From NCBI RefSeq assembly GCF_000733755.1, contig NZ_JPOF01000003.1, positions 1,156,501-1,220,500 on the forward strand: a DNA stretch of 64,000 nucleotides, in the 5' to 3' direction. Origin of the DNA: Lachnoclostridium phytofermentans (GTDB lineage Bacteria > Bacillota > Clostridia > Lachnospirales > Lachnospiraceae). The position numbers and the translations under genes are program-made. Below, in pieces: positions 1-9,768 of the stretch (positions are counted from its first letter, which is position 1; each line of letters begins with the position of its first letter). The notes beneath the pieces are model-generated. The model made no database searches. It had not been told where the DNA came from and saw only the letters and a program-made list of their open reading frames with translations.

Positions 1-1618
1 TCGTGTTTCCAGTGGCATCCGATTCAAATACTAGCTCTTTGAGACGTGATAACCCTTCACTAGGTAACTTCGTATAAACATCATAAACAAACTCACGATA
101 TTCTTTTTCATAAGACCATATCGAGTTTACACTATTCACAGGATAATCATGTAATCCCTCTGCCTTATAACTTAAATCTAAGGCAATACTATTCAAATCA
201 TAGTACTCAAGTAGATGATAGATGTTTGAAACCTCATAATTATTCTGTGGCTTTACCGGGCGAAAGTATTGATCCCCCACCATAGATACCTCATCGAGTG
301 AGAAATGCTGTGTAAAATACGGCGCATAAAGAAATTTATCATTCGCATTTACATGTTCAATACTCATGCTTTGTAAATCTGCCTGTAGATTTATTGCGTT
401 ACTCGTAAGGTGTATTGATTGATCTCTGTAGTATTTCGTATCCAATACCGCTTCCAAAAACTGTGAAGCCAGATCATCCCCATTATAATACCCTTGATAT
501 TTTTCCTGTATTTTGTTATAACGTTCCTGCTCTTTTTTTGTTAAATCACCCCAATGATCTTCCCCATAGGAAACACCAGCATACCCCTTTAGATAACACC
601 AATTAAAATCCTTACTAAGTGTTAGACGGAGTGCTGTTTCCTTTGAGAATACGACTTCAGCAACCTGATTAATCTTGCCACTATTAAGCCCTCCAGAAGC
701 TTTGTCTTTATCGTTGAATAAAGGAATCTCGCCAAATTTCTCCTTTAACATATTCATGGTATTTTCATACGAAAAGTCATTTAAGAAGTTTTGAATCTTA
801 TGCTTCTGTTCTTTAAAATTTATTTTTTTTTCATAATTATAGGGTGTTAAGATACTATAAACAAGAAGCATGGAAAGCAGCGTTACCGCACTAATTGTTA
901 GGGCAGATTTTATACGCACAACTTGCTTTTTTCCTTCAAATCCGATTCTCGCTTGCTTGTTCTTTCGATTAAATCTATGCATAGAGACCGGAATATAGTC
1001 CATCGATTCCACTGCATAGACCACTAATAACGTGAGTAGAAATGGTTTCCAAGGTGGTACAATCCCTAGCAATAAAATGGAACCATAGACTACAATTACA
1101 AGTAAAAGGTATGCCATACGTGTGCAGCGTTTCCATACAATAAGTGATAATATTAGCGAAAAAATTGCAAAGACAACCAAAAAAAAGGTTGTAACACATA
1201 GACTTTGATCCCCTTTTGCTACGTAAAGATATAGCCGTAAACCAAAATACTGATTTATTTGTCTAAGAATTGCATTCTCTACATAAAAGAACCCATTTAC
1301 TATAATATCGATAAGTTTCCATATCACATAAGTAGCAAAAGCAAAACTAATCGGCCATGCGTAACGAGTTATTTTACCTCCTTCACACAATCCCATTAGA
1401 ATAAAGGTTATCACAAGACCAATAAAAACAAATAACTTGTGATTTAGTGGTAAGGAAAAGGCCAATGCAAAGCCATATAGAACAGAGGCAGCTCCGGTGA
1501 ATACGATCATGTATTCTAACATCCAGTTCCACCATAACTTCTTTCCAGAACGATTTGACGAAACACGAATGCTATCATTGATACGGATACTTGTTGATTT
1601 GTTTTTCTTATGACTCAA
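1..1618 (-). CDS. Transglutaminase-like membrane protein, N-terminal 539 codons (runs off the window)
   Basis: The frame is open from a TTG at 1618 to the window edge, so the C-terminus is missing. TTG is chosen because GGAGGGG lies six bases upstream and the stop of the preceding DUF58 gene (1621-1619) abuts it. The first ~250 codons encode several hydrophobic segments separated by short basic loops. A long hydrophilic extracytoplasmic region follows. This is the layout of TgpA-type membrane transglutaminase-like proteins, whose Cys-His-Asp core would lie beyond the window, so the catalytic residues cannot be checked. The MoxR-DUF58-transglutaminase order is a classic conserved triad and supports the call. 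Its biochemical role is not established; it is thought to act on cell-surface proteins. Confidence 0.7.
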   Translation of the reverse strand, partial: MSHKKNKSTSIRINDSIRVSSNRSGKKLWWNWMLEYMIVFTGAASVLYGFALAFSLPLNHKLFVFIGLVITFILMGLCEGGKITRYAWPISFAFATYVIWKLIDIIVNGFFYVENAILRQINQYFGLRLYLYVAKGDQSLCVTTFFLVVFAIFSLILSLIVWKRCTRMAYLLLVIVVYGSILLLGIVPPWKPFLLTLLVVYAVESMDYIPVSMHRFNRKNKQARIGFEGKKQVVRIKSALTISAVTLLSMLLVYSILTPYNYEKKINFKEQKHKIQNFLNDFSYENTMNMLKEKFGEIPLFNDKDKASGGLNSGKINQVAEVVFSKETALRLTLSKDFNWCYLKGYAGVSYGEDHWGDLTKKEQERYNKIQEKYQGYYNGDDLASQFLEAVLDTKYYRDQSIHLTSNAINLQADLQSMSIEHVNANDKFLYAPYFTQHFSLDEVSMVGDQYFRPVKPQNNYEVSNIYHLLEYYDLNSIALDLSYKAEGLHDYPVNSVNSIWSYEKEYREFVYDVYTKLPSEGLSRLKELVFESDATGNT

Positions 1619-2830
1619 CTATTTTCCCCTCCATTCCCCTGGTAGCATTCTAAGTTCCATATAAAGATTATCTGCGGAAAGAAAAGACGCTGTCATTCCT
1701 TGTTCAAGCGCCACGGATTCTGTGTGATTATTTTGCATATAGATAAAGTGAGTCCAAGCATTTTTCCTACTCCTGACCATTGCTTGGGTAGCATCCCTTA
1801 TCTCCATGCCGGCTAAATAAAATATGTTAGTGTACTGCTCTTTACTATATTGAGCCTCATGATAAACCGCTAAACTTTTCTCTTGAGGGAGACGACTATT
1901 GGAAAATAAAATAGCCAGAATCTCATACAAATCCTCTTCATTTTCAATACGGAATCGTTTACAAATATCCTTAACAGGGTCCTGCCAAACAAGAAAATGT
2001 ATTTGCTTTTGCGTAATCATAGAAAAGGATAACGAAACCATTGTTTCCATCATCCTATCTAGGTATTCTATCGGTAAAATCGAAGGAATTCCATTTATAT
2101 TAAAATGAGTATCAAAAAATATGGCAACCGAACAATTGATAGGCAAACCATACTGCTTCACCATCAACTTATCTTCTTTTAAACTTAACTTCCAATGAAT
2201 ACGATTCATTTTATCACCATATTCATAGTCTTTTAAGCCAAATATTTCTGATACGTCATCTCCACTTTGTGTTGCTGAAAATAATTCACTTTCTATTAGC
2301 ACACTTGGATTATCCAGCACGAGAGATTCCTCTATAACATGGATATTCGGAAGTACTGTAACAGTTAACTCCTCTTTGTTTTTTTTCCTAACACACCAGA
2401 GACCCAAAAAATCATAAAACTTCACATGTTTTAATGAAAACTGTAAAATCCCACAATAATCCGATGTCATGGTAAATGTATGACTTTGCTCACAGGAAGA
2501 ATCTACGATAGCAATCATCTTCTCCTCTTGCTGTATTCCTTCAAATTGATTTTGATACGATAAATTCATCCTGATTAGGGATACTGGAAAGATTGATCGA
2601 TTCGTGATTCGTACCACCATTTGATATGGTGTTCCTTTTTGTACGATAGAACTATCGCAAGTTAAAGAAATATCCACGAACTTTCGCACATAAAGCATTA
2701 TTATCCATAGTAAAACAGATATCATAAACACTGTGAGGAAAACAAACATCATAATATATTCATCATAAAGAATGGATAAAAGCCCTAAAAAAAATACAAC
2801 TAGGAAATATCCGATTTTTGCTCGAACCAT
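1619..2830 (-). CDS. DUF58 domain protein (MoxR-associated)
   Basis: 403 residues. Two hydrophobic segments span about residues 6-48, followed by a beta-rich region and then the DUF58 signature around residues 196-216, which includes a YEYGD motif and an IHWK motif. The C-terminal ~170 residues resemble the von Willebrand A-like part of the family, without a clear complete MIDAS. The gene lies 12 bp after the MoxR ATPase gene and directly abuts the transglutaminase-like gene, so the three are almost certainly one transcript. DUF58 proteins are known as partners of MoxR AAA+ ATPases in envelope or chaperone-like functions, but the substrate is unknown. The family call is secure and the function is inference. 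Confidence 0.85.
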   Translation of the reverse strand: MVRAKIGYFLVVFFLGLLSILYDEYIMMFVFLTVFMISVLLWIIMLYVRKFVDISLTCDSSIVQKGTPYQMVVRITNRSIFPVSLIRMNLSYQNQFEGIQQEEKMIAIVDSSCEQSHTFTMTSDYCGILQFSLKHVKFYDFLGLWCVRKKNKEELTVTVLPNIHVIEESLVLDNPSVLIESELFSATQSGDDVSEIFGLKDYEYGDKMNRIHWKLSLKEDKLMVKQYGLPINCSVAIFFDTHFNINGIPSILPIEYLDRMMETMVSLSFSMITQKQIHFLVWQDPVKDICKRFRIENEEDLYEILAILFSNSRLPQEKSLAVYHEAQYSKEQYTNIFYLAGMEIRDATQAMVRSRKNAWTHFIYMQNNHTESVALEQGMTASFLSADNLYMELRMLPGEWRGK

Positions 2831-2842
2831 GCTTGTCCTCCA

Positions 2843-3793
2843 TTAACGTTTCACAACTAACCTAGGAGCAGACACTATATTTAATATCTGATCGATTACC
2901 GCTTCCATTGTTACATTACTGACCCTAGCTTTCGGTTTCAATAACATTCGATGCATCGTCACATCACGGAATATGGCTATAACATCATCAGGAATCACAT
3001 AGGTTCTCCCTCTTAAGAAGGCATAAGCTTTCGACATTGAGGTTAATGCCAACGTTCCTCTTGGGCTGACACCAAGTGCAATCAAATCATGCTCTCTCGT
3101 CTTAAGTACAAGTTTCGCTATATACTCATACACCGCATCATGGACAAAAATCTGGTCTACAACACGTTGCATGGATATTAATTCTCCTTCATCAATCACA
3201 CAGTCTACTAAATTAAGTGGATCACTTGTATTTCTTCCTTTTAATATTTCAACTTCACTGCGGATATCTGGATATCCCATAGACAAACGTACCATAAAAC
3301 GATCCATTTGTGATTCTGGTAACATCTGTGTTCCGACAGACCCAATTGGATTTTGAGTAGCTATCACAACAAATGGTTTGGGAATTTCTCTTGTAATACT
3401 ATCCACTGTAACTCTACCCTCTTCCATAACCTCTAATAAGGCAGACTGAGTCTTTGAAGATGTTCGATTGATTTCGTCCGCCAAAAATAGGTTGCAAAAT
3501 ACACTTCCCTCTTTAAAATGTGGTTCTAGATTGTTTTTTTCATAAATATGAAAACCAAGGACATCGGAGGGCAGAACATCCGGTGTAAACTGCATGCGAT
3601 GATATTTTAGATCCATAGCTTTAGAGAATGCTAATGCGAGTGTTGTTTTTCCAACCCCAGGGATATCCTCGATTAGAATATGCCCCTTTGCTAAAATTGC
3701 AGTTAGAACTTTTCGAATGATTTCATCTTTTCCAATCACTACTTTACGTATTTCATCTATTATTTGTTGCGATTTATTCACATATTGTTCCAT
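2843..3793 (-). CDS. MoxR-family AAA+ ATPase
   Basis: 316 residues. Walker A (GVGKTTLA) starts near residue 46, Walker B (LFLADEINR) near 105, and there is a sensor-1 ATQNP motif and the C-terminal AAA lid. These are hallmarks of the MoxR/RavA branch. The start is fixed by AGGAGGG upstream of the ATG. It is first in a minus-strand operon with DUF58 and transglutaminase-like genes. MoxR ATPases are believed to act as chaperones that mature or remodel protein complexes at the membrane. No target can be deduced here. The 270-bp gap to the divergent amidohydrolase gene presumably holds both promoters; a TATAAT at about 3965 on the plus strand has no convincing -35 partner. Confidence 0.92.
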   Translation of the reverse strand: MEQYVNKSQQIIDEIRKVVIGKDEIIRKVLTAILAKGHILIEDIPGVGKTTLALAFSKAMDLKYHRMQFTPDVLPSDVLGFHIYEKNNLEPHFKEGSVFCNLFLADEINRTSSKTQSALLEVMEEGRVTVDSITREIPKPFVVIATQNPIGSVGTQMLPESQMDRFMVRLSMGYPDIRSEVEILKGRNTSDPLNLVDCVIDEGELISMQRVVDQIFVHDAVYEYIAKLVLKTREHDLIALGVSPRGTLALTSMSKAYAFLRGRTYVIPDDVIAIFRDVTMHRMLLKPKARVSNVTMEAVIDQILNIVSAPRLVVKR

Positions 3794-4064
3794 TTGTCCC
3801 TCCTAATTTTCGTTTCCGAAGTTTTACAAAACGCATAAAACAAATTTACCATATTATGCCCATTTTATCAAATAAATCTTTGGTAAATTGTTCTTTGTAA
3901 TGTTTTTCTTAACAAAAGGAAATAATATTTAGAAAGAATTTAGATATCAAAATACTTAGCTCATGTATAATTAAAACATGTAATATGGATCCTTAACTTG
4001 TTTATATACTGCACCATTAAAGGATGAAATTTAGAAAATTTTATACGTAATCACGGAGGTAACA

Positions 4065-5675
4065 ATGATAAAAAAACTCTATAGGAACGGTACAATAATC
4101 ACAATGGAGGAAAGTCTTTATGCGAAAGCCATTCTTACATGTGATGGTATCATTAAGAAAGTTTATTATGAAGAAGATCCCCTGCCAATGAAGGAGGACG
4201 GTATTGAAATTATTGACTTACATGGACACACTTTGCTTCCAGCCTTTATTGATTGCCATAGCCATTTTTCAGGGTATGCAAGTTCCTTATTACAGGTTGA
4301 TTTAACTGAAGCAGTCTCTTTTTCAGATATCACCCAGATGATTACTAGATTTATGAAACGTAATCATGTTTCTCCTGGTGAATGGGTATTATGTAGAGGG
4401 TATGATCATAATAATTTGAAAGAAAGAATTCATCCAACCCTTGCTCTACTTGATAAAGTCGCTCCTAAGAATCCTATTCTTTTGCAACATCAATCCGGTC
4501 ATATGGGTGTACTAAATTCACTCGCTCTTAAACAATTAGACATTACAACAGAAACAAAATCACCAGAGGGCGGTGTAATCGGTGTGAAAGATGGTAAGCT
4601 TACCGGTTATCTTGAGGAGAATGCCTTCGTAAGTTATTCTAAAAAAGTACCGTTTGGCTCCAAAGAAGACATCTTTTACGCCTTAAAAGAAGCACAAAAC
4701 ATTTATGCCTCTCATGGGATCACGACCGCACAGGAAGGTTTTGTCGTAGAAGAACTCGCAGGAATTTTAGAGTATCTAATGCAATCTAATACTCTAACCA
4801 TTGATTTAATCGGATACTTGGATATTAAGGAACGTGATGCCTTATGGAATCGATTTAGCCCCTATATAAAAAAATATCATAACCATCTAAAAATTGGTGG
4901 ATACAAAACTTTTCTTGATGGTTCAGCACAAGGACGTACTGCGTGGATGCTAACACCATATGAAGGTACTCCAGAATATCTAGGATATCCTATCTTATCC
5001 GATGAAGAGCTAAAACAGCTAATTCAAATAGCTCTTAAAGACGATATGCAACTGCTTGTCCATTGCAATGGTGATGCAGCGACAAACCAATATATCAATC
5101 AGTATAGAAGTGCAAAAGAAGAGCTTAATAGCACTAATGACATTCGGCCTGTTATGATTCATGCACAACTACTTAGGAGAGATCAGCTAGAGGAAGTAAA
5201 ACGCCTTTCTATGATTCCTTCCTTCTTTGTAGCCCATGTTTATTACTGGGGAGATACTCATATTGAAAACTTCGGATATGAACGAGCTAGTCAGATTAGT
5301 CCAGCGAATTCTGCCTTACAAAAAGGCATTTTATTTACTTTTCATCAAGATGCTCCCGTCATCGAACCAAATATGTTAGAAACAATTTGGTGTGCAGTCA
5401 ATCGTATTACGAAAAAAGATGTTCTTATTGGTGAAGACGAAAGAATCTCTCCACTTGAAGCATTAAAAGCAGTTACCATTCACGGTGCATATCAGTATTT
5501 TGAAGAAGATAGGAAAGGGAGTTTAAAAGAGGGTAAACTTGCAGACTTGGTTGTTCTTTCTAGGAATCCTTTGGCAGTACCAGTAGAAGAAATAAAAGAT
5601 ATTAAGGTTTTAGAAACGATAAAAGAAGGAAAAACAATCTATCGAAATACAGATGATAAGATATCCACCGATTAA
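4065..5675 (+). CDS. Amidohydrolase family 3 protein (YtcJ-like)
   Basis: 536 residues, preceded by GGAGG at the right distance. An N-terminal beta-sandwich part is followed by the metal-binding HSH at residues 65-67 within the FIDCHSHF motif, characteristic of the amidohydrolase superfamily. Later come a KTFLDGSAQGRT stretch, an LVHCNGD motif and a FHQDAP motif typical of the YtcJ/Amidohydro_3 group. The C-terminus returns to the sandwich domain (GKLADLVVL). It lacks a signal peptide, so it should be cytoplasmic. The family hydrolyses C-N bonds of very varied substrates and the substrate cannot be predicted. It is monocistronic, and convergent with the kinase gene across a shared hairpin. 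Confidence 0.85.
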   Translation: MIKKLYRNGTIITMEESLYAKAILTCDGIIKKVYYEEDPLPMKEDGIEIIDLHGHTLLPAFIDCHSHFSGYASSLLQVDLTEAVSFSDITQMITRFMKRNHVSPGEWVLCRGYDHNNLKERIHPTLALLDKVAPKNPILLQHQSGHMGVLNSLALKQLDITTETKSPEGGVIGVKDGKLTGYLEENAFVSYSKKVPFGSKEDIFYALKEAQNIYASHGITTAQEGFVVEELAGILEYLMQSNTLTIDLIGYLDIKERDALWNRFSPYIKKYHNHLKIGGYKTFLDGSAQGRTAWMLTPYEGTPEYLGYPILSDEELKQLIQIALKDDMQLLVHCNGDAATNQYINQYRSAKEELNSTNDIRPVMIHAQLLRRDQLEEVKRLSMIPSFFVAHVYYWGDTHIENFGYERASQISPANSALQKGILFTFHQDAPVIEPNMLETIWCAVNRITKKDVLIGEDERISPLEALKAVTIHGAYQYFEEDRKGSLKEGKLADLVVLSRNPLAVPVEEIKDIKVLETIKEGKTIYRNTDDKISTD

Positions 5676-5688
5676 TTTCATAACTAAA

Positions 5689-5747
5689 AAGCTCTTAGAG
5701 ATTAGATATTCGCAATATTATATTGCCTATCATATCCTTAAGAGCTT
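5689..5747. terminator. Bidirectional hairpin between convergent genes
   Basis: A 9-bp perfect outer stem (5689-5697 with 5739-5747, AAGCTCTTA) encloses an inner hairpin GCAATA-TTA-TATTGC at 5712-5726. On the minus strand the outer stem is followed by CTTTTT, which suits termination of the kinase gene. On the plus strand it follows the amidohydrolase stop codon. Confidence 0.7.
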
Positions 5748-5754
5748 ATTTAAA

Positions 5755-6609
5755 TTATAAATCTTTAAGACATAACTCAAAACATACACCATTTCTTGAA
5801 GGAACATCATATTCCTCTGTTGCTGTGAGAGCTTTTGATAAAAACTCTACTGCCTTCCTTACTGCTTCCTTAAAAGTTGCACCACGTACCATATTCCCAG
5901 CTAACACAGACATAAAAACATCACCAGTCCCACAACGCTCTTTTCCAATACGAGGTGTCCTAATTAGTTCTATGCTTTCTCCATCAGAAACCATATTTCC
6001 AATAGTTTCACCATAATCCAATCCAGTAATTACGATATATTTTGGTCCACGTTCATGTAATTTCTGAAGCATCATCTCTAACTCTTGGTACGTTGGCGTT
6101 TCATTAGGATATGGTAACTCTAACAATCTGCAACATTCCGTAAGATTTGGCGTAACCACATCTGCATAGGTTAAAAGTCGCTGATATCCTAAGCAGACCT
6201 CTTCGGTAGATACCGAATATAACTTTCCATGATCCCCCATAATAGGGTCAACGAATATCAGTGTCTCCTTTCCAGATCTTCGTAACCTTTGAAAAAATCC
6301 TTCTGTAGCTTGTAACTGTTTGATATTGTTATGAAAACCACTACTTGCACCATCAAAATTAATCTCTAAGTTGTCAAAATGCTGAAATGCTTCCAACTGA
6401 AACGTAGCCATATCCCTTGCTACTACTCCTTCAAATGCTCCATTGGCAGATAATACTACTGTTGGTATCGGGCAACATTCAACACCCATCGCTGAAATAA
6501 TTGGGATAGAAACAGCAAGCGCACAACGACCATAGCATGCCAAGTCATTGATAACCGCCATCCTTTTTTGTCTTTTCCTTATGTTTTCTTGTCCTAAGTT
6601 TTCTGTCAT
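5755..6609 (-). CDS. Pyridoxamine/pyridoxal kinase-like protein (PdxY/ThiD fold)
   Basis: 284 residues of the ribokinase-like PdxK/PdxY/ThiD group. It starts with a NDLACYGRCALA segment, has the FVDPIMGDHG substrate/ATP-site motif mid-protein, then TPNLTE and the C-terminal anion-hole motif GTGDVF containing the catalytic Asp. It would phosphorylate pyridoxal or pyridoxamine with ATP for pyridoxal-phosphate salvage. Clostridial proteins of this type are annotated as pyridoxamine kinases, but hydroxymethylpyrimidine kinase activity cannot be excluded from sequence alone. The ATG at 6609 has GAGG upstream. It is cytoplasmic, and a single gene between the amidohydrolase and the PL8 lyase gene. 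Confidence 0.8.
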   Translation of the reverse strand: MTENLGQENIRKRQKRMAVINDLACYGRCALAVSIPIISAMGVECCPIPTVVLSANGAFEGVVARDMATFQLEAFQHFDNLEINFDGASSGFHNNIKQLQATEGFFQRLRRSGKETLIFVDPIMGDHGKLYSVSTEEVCLGYQRLLTYADVVTPNLTECCRLLELPYPNETPTYQELEMMLQKLHERGPKYIVITGLDYGETIGNMVSDGESIELIRTPRIGKERCGTGDVFMSVLAGNMVRGATFKEAVRKAVEFLSKALTATEEYDVPSRNGVCFELCLKDL

Positions 6610-6738
6610 AGATATTCCTCACGAATTCCTTTGGTTTCTATTGTGCAAACTAAATCAAAATCTATCCAAATATTATATCACTTTTCACATCGATGTAACA
6701 AGCTTTCAATGAAAATGGCTGTCCAAAACATTTCGTTT

Positions 6739-9714
6739 TTATCGTGGATATTCTAATTCCAACTTAGGGGCATATCCTGAATATTCCCTAGAAGCGAAGC
6801 TCATATTATTTTTATCAGAACCTGTCCCTTCGTTTACTAAAAGGAAGGTAACTTTTTTATCACTCAGATGATTTTTTACATAGTTTGTAACATCCACCGT
6901 GATCCATTTCCCTTTATCTGTATTTGCTACATTCAAACTTGTGATATAAGAATTCCCCGCAGGAGCATTATTCCACGTTATACCTGTCTCAGTAGATGTT
7001 TCATCGGATGCTCCGTATATTTTAACAGTTCTAGAGAGATCCTCATTTACATCCGTAATATAAAGCTTCAATAAAGCGGATGGTATAGATGCTTTCGTAT
7101 AGCTGCTAAAATCAAATGTAACATAAGATTTACGATTATAACCATTGTTGTCGTAAAGATTTTTCTTTATAACAAGATCAGTTGTTGTTCCATAATTTGT
7201 ATTTGCATATGCTCCATCGCGTACATATGCATCGTTATTAGTTTCGCAGGATAATGAGTTTAACTTGAATTTTGCTCTTATTGTAGCGCCTTTCATATTA
7301 CTTACACTAATACTTAACTTGATTGTGGGAGACAACTGTATCACTGTTACGTTCGGATCTTTTGATATTACACTTGCTGCCTTTCTATCTATTTCAAGAA
7401 CTATCGGTGAATTTGTAGCCTGCGTTGGGTCACTTACTGCCAGCTCGTATTCATCCCCTGACTCTTTTACCATAAGGGAAGCTTTTCTTGTACTTGTAAT
7501 ATTGGCAACAGTTTTGGTACTGTCATTCCAGAAGTTTATCGCGGTAATACCAAGAGTCTTTTCTTTTACAGCCTGTGCATCCGGTGAATTTTCTATTATT
7601 TCAATATTAGGATTTGAGGCATATGCTGATATTTGTGTTACTGTTTTGTTTGGTAGCAACACATAGGAATACTTACTGTCAACAGGATTTGTTCCATGAT
7701 TCTGCCATATAGTAAGAAAGTTTCTAGACTGTATGGCAGTACGGTTACTATCAATTATTCCATTTTTGTGTATATCATACCAAGTACCTGTTCTTGTCTC
7801 ACGCCTAGCCCATACGGATGATCCTTCTGGGAAGTAGTAGCCAAGATCAGAATTCGGTGTACTCCCTGCCAAATGAGCCCATTTTACATTCGTCATTAAC
7901 TCACTATCTCCCATGGCAGGAAGTTTAGTGGTTCCATTCACTGTAAATGTATTGTTTCCAGCAGTGCTTATTGCACGGTTTTCAATAATAGTTTCGATAG
8001 TTTTAGTGTCAGTGCTATTTATACCAGCTCCGAGGCATACAATTTCATCATCAAACATGAAGTATGACTTTTTAGCTTCCAGTGAATAGCCTATATCTTG
8101 TAGTTGCATACCGGATACACCGTAGAGTCCTGAAATATCTGCACCACCAACCCATGCTCTGCCGCTCGGAGTTGACTGTTTGTAACCCTTTTTACCTGTC
8201 GTATCGTTAGGATCAAAATCAGGTCTTGTTATCCTGCTAACAGTAGTACCAGGTATCCGATAAGGGTCTATTGTACACCAGTAATTACCGTTATATTGTC
8301 CCTGATCACCATTATATAGATAGGTAGCACCATAATTTGTAAACCAACCATGAAGATTTTCTTTATTTATTGATTCATAGTTGTATATTCTCTTAGAAAA
8401 CATACTTAATGCAAAGGTAAAATTCGGGCGTCCATGTACAACTTTATCCATATTATAATACCTTTTATGTGCTATATATTCACTGGCCGGTATGACTGAT
8501 GGATCATTCACTATTTGCTTTGCAATAAGCATTTCATACATAGACATGTTTTGTAAAATAGGCTGATATGTATTGTTTATTACCCACTTTTTAAGTAATC
8601 TCTTGAAATATACTCTGTCACTAGCATTCGGAGCACTTTGTGAGGCTAAAACTACAGCTTTAACAGCGTCCATACCAAAAGAGAAGTCGTTTACCTCTGT
8701 GGCCCCTGTATTGGATTTAGAAGATGCTATTTGCCTCCCACGTACCATAGACATAAAGCCGCCCTCATACATCACTGGCTCATATACAGTATATATCCAT
8801 TTATACACATTACTTACATTGGGATTAGTAACTGCAAATGATGTTCCAAGCAAGGAATCCACAATTGTCAGCAAACCATAAGCATAAAATGAGCCATAAC
8901 CTCCGTTATACCCATTCGCAATATGCTGTATAAAGGAACCGTCAGAATATATACCTTCGCCGTTTGTTACTTCAGTATACAAATAATCCAATGCATCTCT
9001 ACCTTGTTTAATTAAATCAGAGCGTTTAGTTACTATACCTGCCTTTATAAACTCCTCTGCAAAGTGCAGTCTATTAGCCCCTGTAAATTTACCTGTATAA
9101 TCACCAATACTTGGTGTATAGCGAAGTACCGCATTAACATAGTTTGTTATCTGTTCAGAAGTTAAGTGATCATACATCAGTAATGTACAATTTAACAGAC
9201 TCAATGCTCCACCGATCTGATAACTATACCAGTTATAGTATGAACTTGCAGTGGGTACTGTCGTATTGTATCTGTTCTGATTCATCCACTCAAGTGCATT
9301 CACAATATCAGTAGCGAGTGCGGAATTCTGATAGAGACTGCCTCCATACTGATTATAAGCCTTTGCCATAGCAAGAAGCCTACTGTACTGTGCAGAAATA
9401 TAATTTGAATCGCTATTATCCGGTGCATCCGACCACAAATAAGTTCTATTTGGTGACTTATCCATACTGTTCCAGAAAATACTAGCATCAGCTCCAGAAA
9501 GCTTACTGCTCACATCTGGATCATTAAGGTCATATGAGGTACCGCCAGTCATATAGCGTACCCATTTGGCCCTCATTACATCATATTCATCTGCAGCTTT
9601 TGCAATTTGAGGTCTAGGTGTAATACCTATCATACTTAACGTCATAATAAAAGCCAAACACATACTGATTATTTTTTTAACTTTGGAACCAAGCTTGAAA
9701 GATTTATTATTCAA
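6739..9714 (-). CDS. Secreted polysaccharide lyase family 8 with C-terminal DNRLRE/CBM96-type module
   Basis: 991 residues. The signal peptide has a basic N-terminus, a hydrophobic core at ~14-30 and a likely AKA-A cleavage near 41. Next come the alpha/alpha toroid and the beta-sandwich regions of PL8. The catalytic set is visible: Asn214 (TGANR), His264 (SFIQH), Tyr273 (GGYG) and Arg327 (VRGRQ). Their spacing of 50, 9 and 54 equals that of pneumococcal hyaluronate lyase N349/H399/Y408/R462. Residues ~823-991 form a separate beta module starting NDAYVRDG, like the DNRLRE/CBM96 carbohydrate-binding class. It has no sortase motif or SLH domain. PL8 enzymes cleave hyaluronan, chondroitin or xanthan by beta-elimination. 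The downstream GH88 fits unsaturated uronic products, but the exact polymer is unresolved. Confidence 0.92.
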   Translation of the reverse strand: MNNKSFKLGSKVKKIISMCLAFIMTLSMIGITPRPQIAKAADEYDVMRAKWVRYMTGGTSYDLNDPDVSSKLSGADASIFWNSMDKSPNRTYLWSDAPDNSDSNYISAQYSRLLAMAKAYNQYGGSLYQNSALATDIVNALEWMNQNRYNTTVPTASSYYNWYSYQIGGALSLLNCTLLMYDHLTSEQITNYVNAVLRYTPSIGDYTGKFTGANRLHFAEEFIKAGIVTKRSDLIKQGRDALDYLYTEVTNGEGIYSDGSFIQHIANGYNGGYGSFYAYGLLTIVDSLLGTSFAVTNPNVSNVYKWIYTVYEPVMYEGGFMSMVRGRQIASSKSNTGATEVNDFSFGMDAVKAVVLASQSAPNASDRVYFKRLLKKWVINNTYQPILQNMSMYEMLIAKQIVNDPSVIPASEYIAHKRYYNMDKVVHGRPNFTFALSMFSKRIYNYESINKENLHGWFTNYGATYLYNGDQGQYNGNYWCTIDPYRIPGTTVSRITRPDFDPNDTTGKKGYKQSTPSGRAWVGGADISGLYGVSGMQLQDIGYSLEAKKSYFMFDDEIVCLGAGINSTDTKTIETIIENRAISTAGNNTFTVNGTTKLPAMGDSELMTNVKWAHLAGSTPNSDLGYYFPEGSSVWARRETRTGTWYDIHKNGIIDSNRTAIQSRNFLTIWQNHGTNPVDSKYSYVLLPNKTVTQISAYASNPNIEIIENSPDAQAVKEKTLGITAINFWNDSTKTVANITSTRKASLMVKESGDEYELAVSDPTQATNSPIVLEIDRKAASVISKDPNVTVIQLSPTIKLSISVSNMKGATIRAKFKLNSLSCETNNDAYVRDGAYANTNYGTTTDLVIKKNLYDNNGYNRKSYVTFDFSSYTKASIPSALLKLYITDVNEDLSRTVKIYGASDETSTETGITWNNAPAGNSYITSLNVANTDKGKWITVDVTNYVKNHLSDKKVTFLLVNEGTGSDKNNMSFASREYSGYAPKLELEYPR

Positions 9715-9768
9715 TTTAAGATTCTCCTTTAATATAATTTTAGTGTATCTTACTTTTGTATCTTAACA

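Noticed and set aside
415-606. 63-codon plus-strand frame
   Set aside because: It is antisense to the transglutaminase-like gene, whose minus-strand frame is open over the whole region.
7265-8881. Plus-strand frames opposite the PL8 gene
   Set aside because: They are shadows of the PL8 reading frame, without binding sites or recognisable domains.
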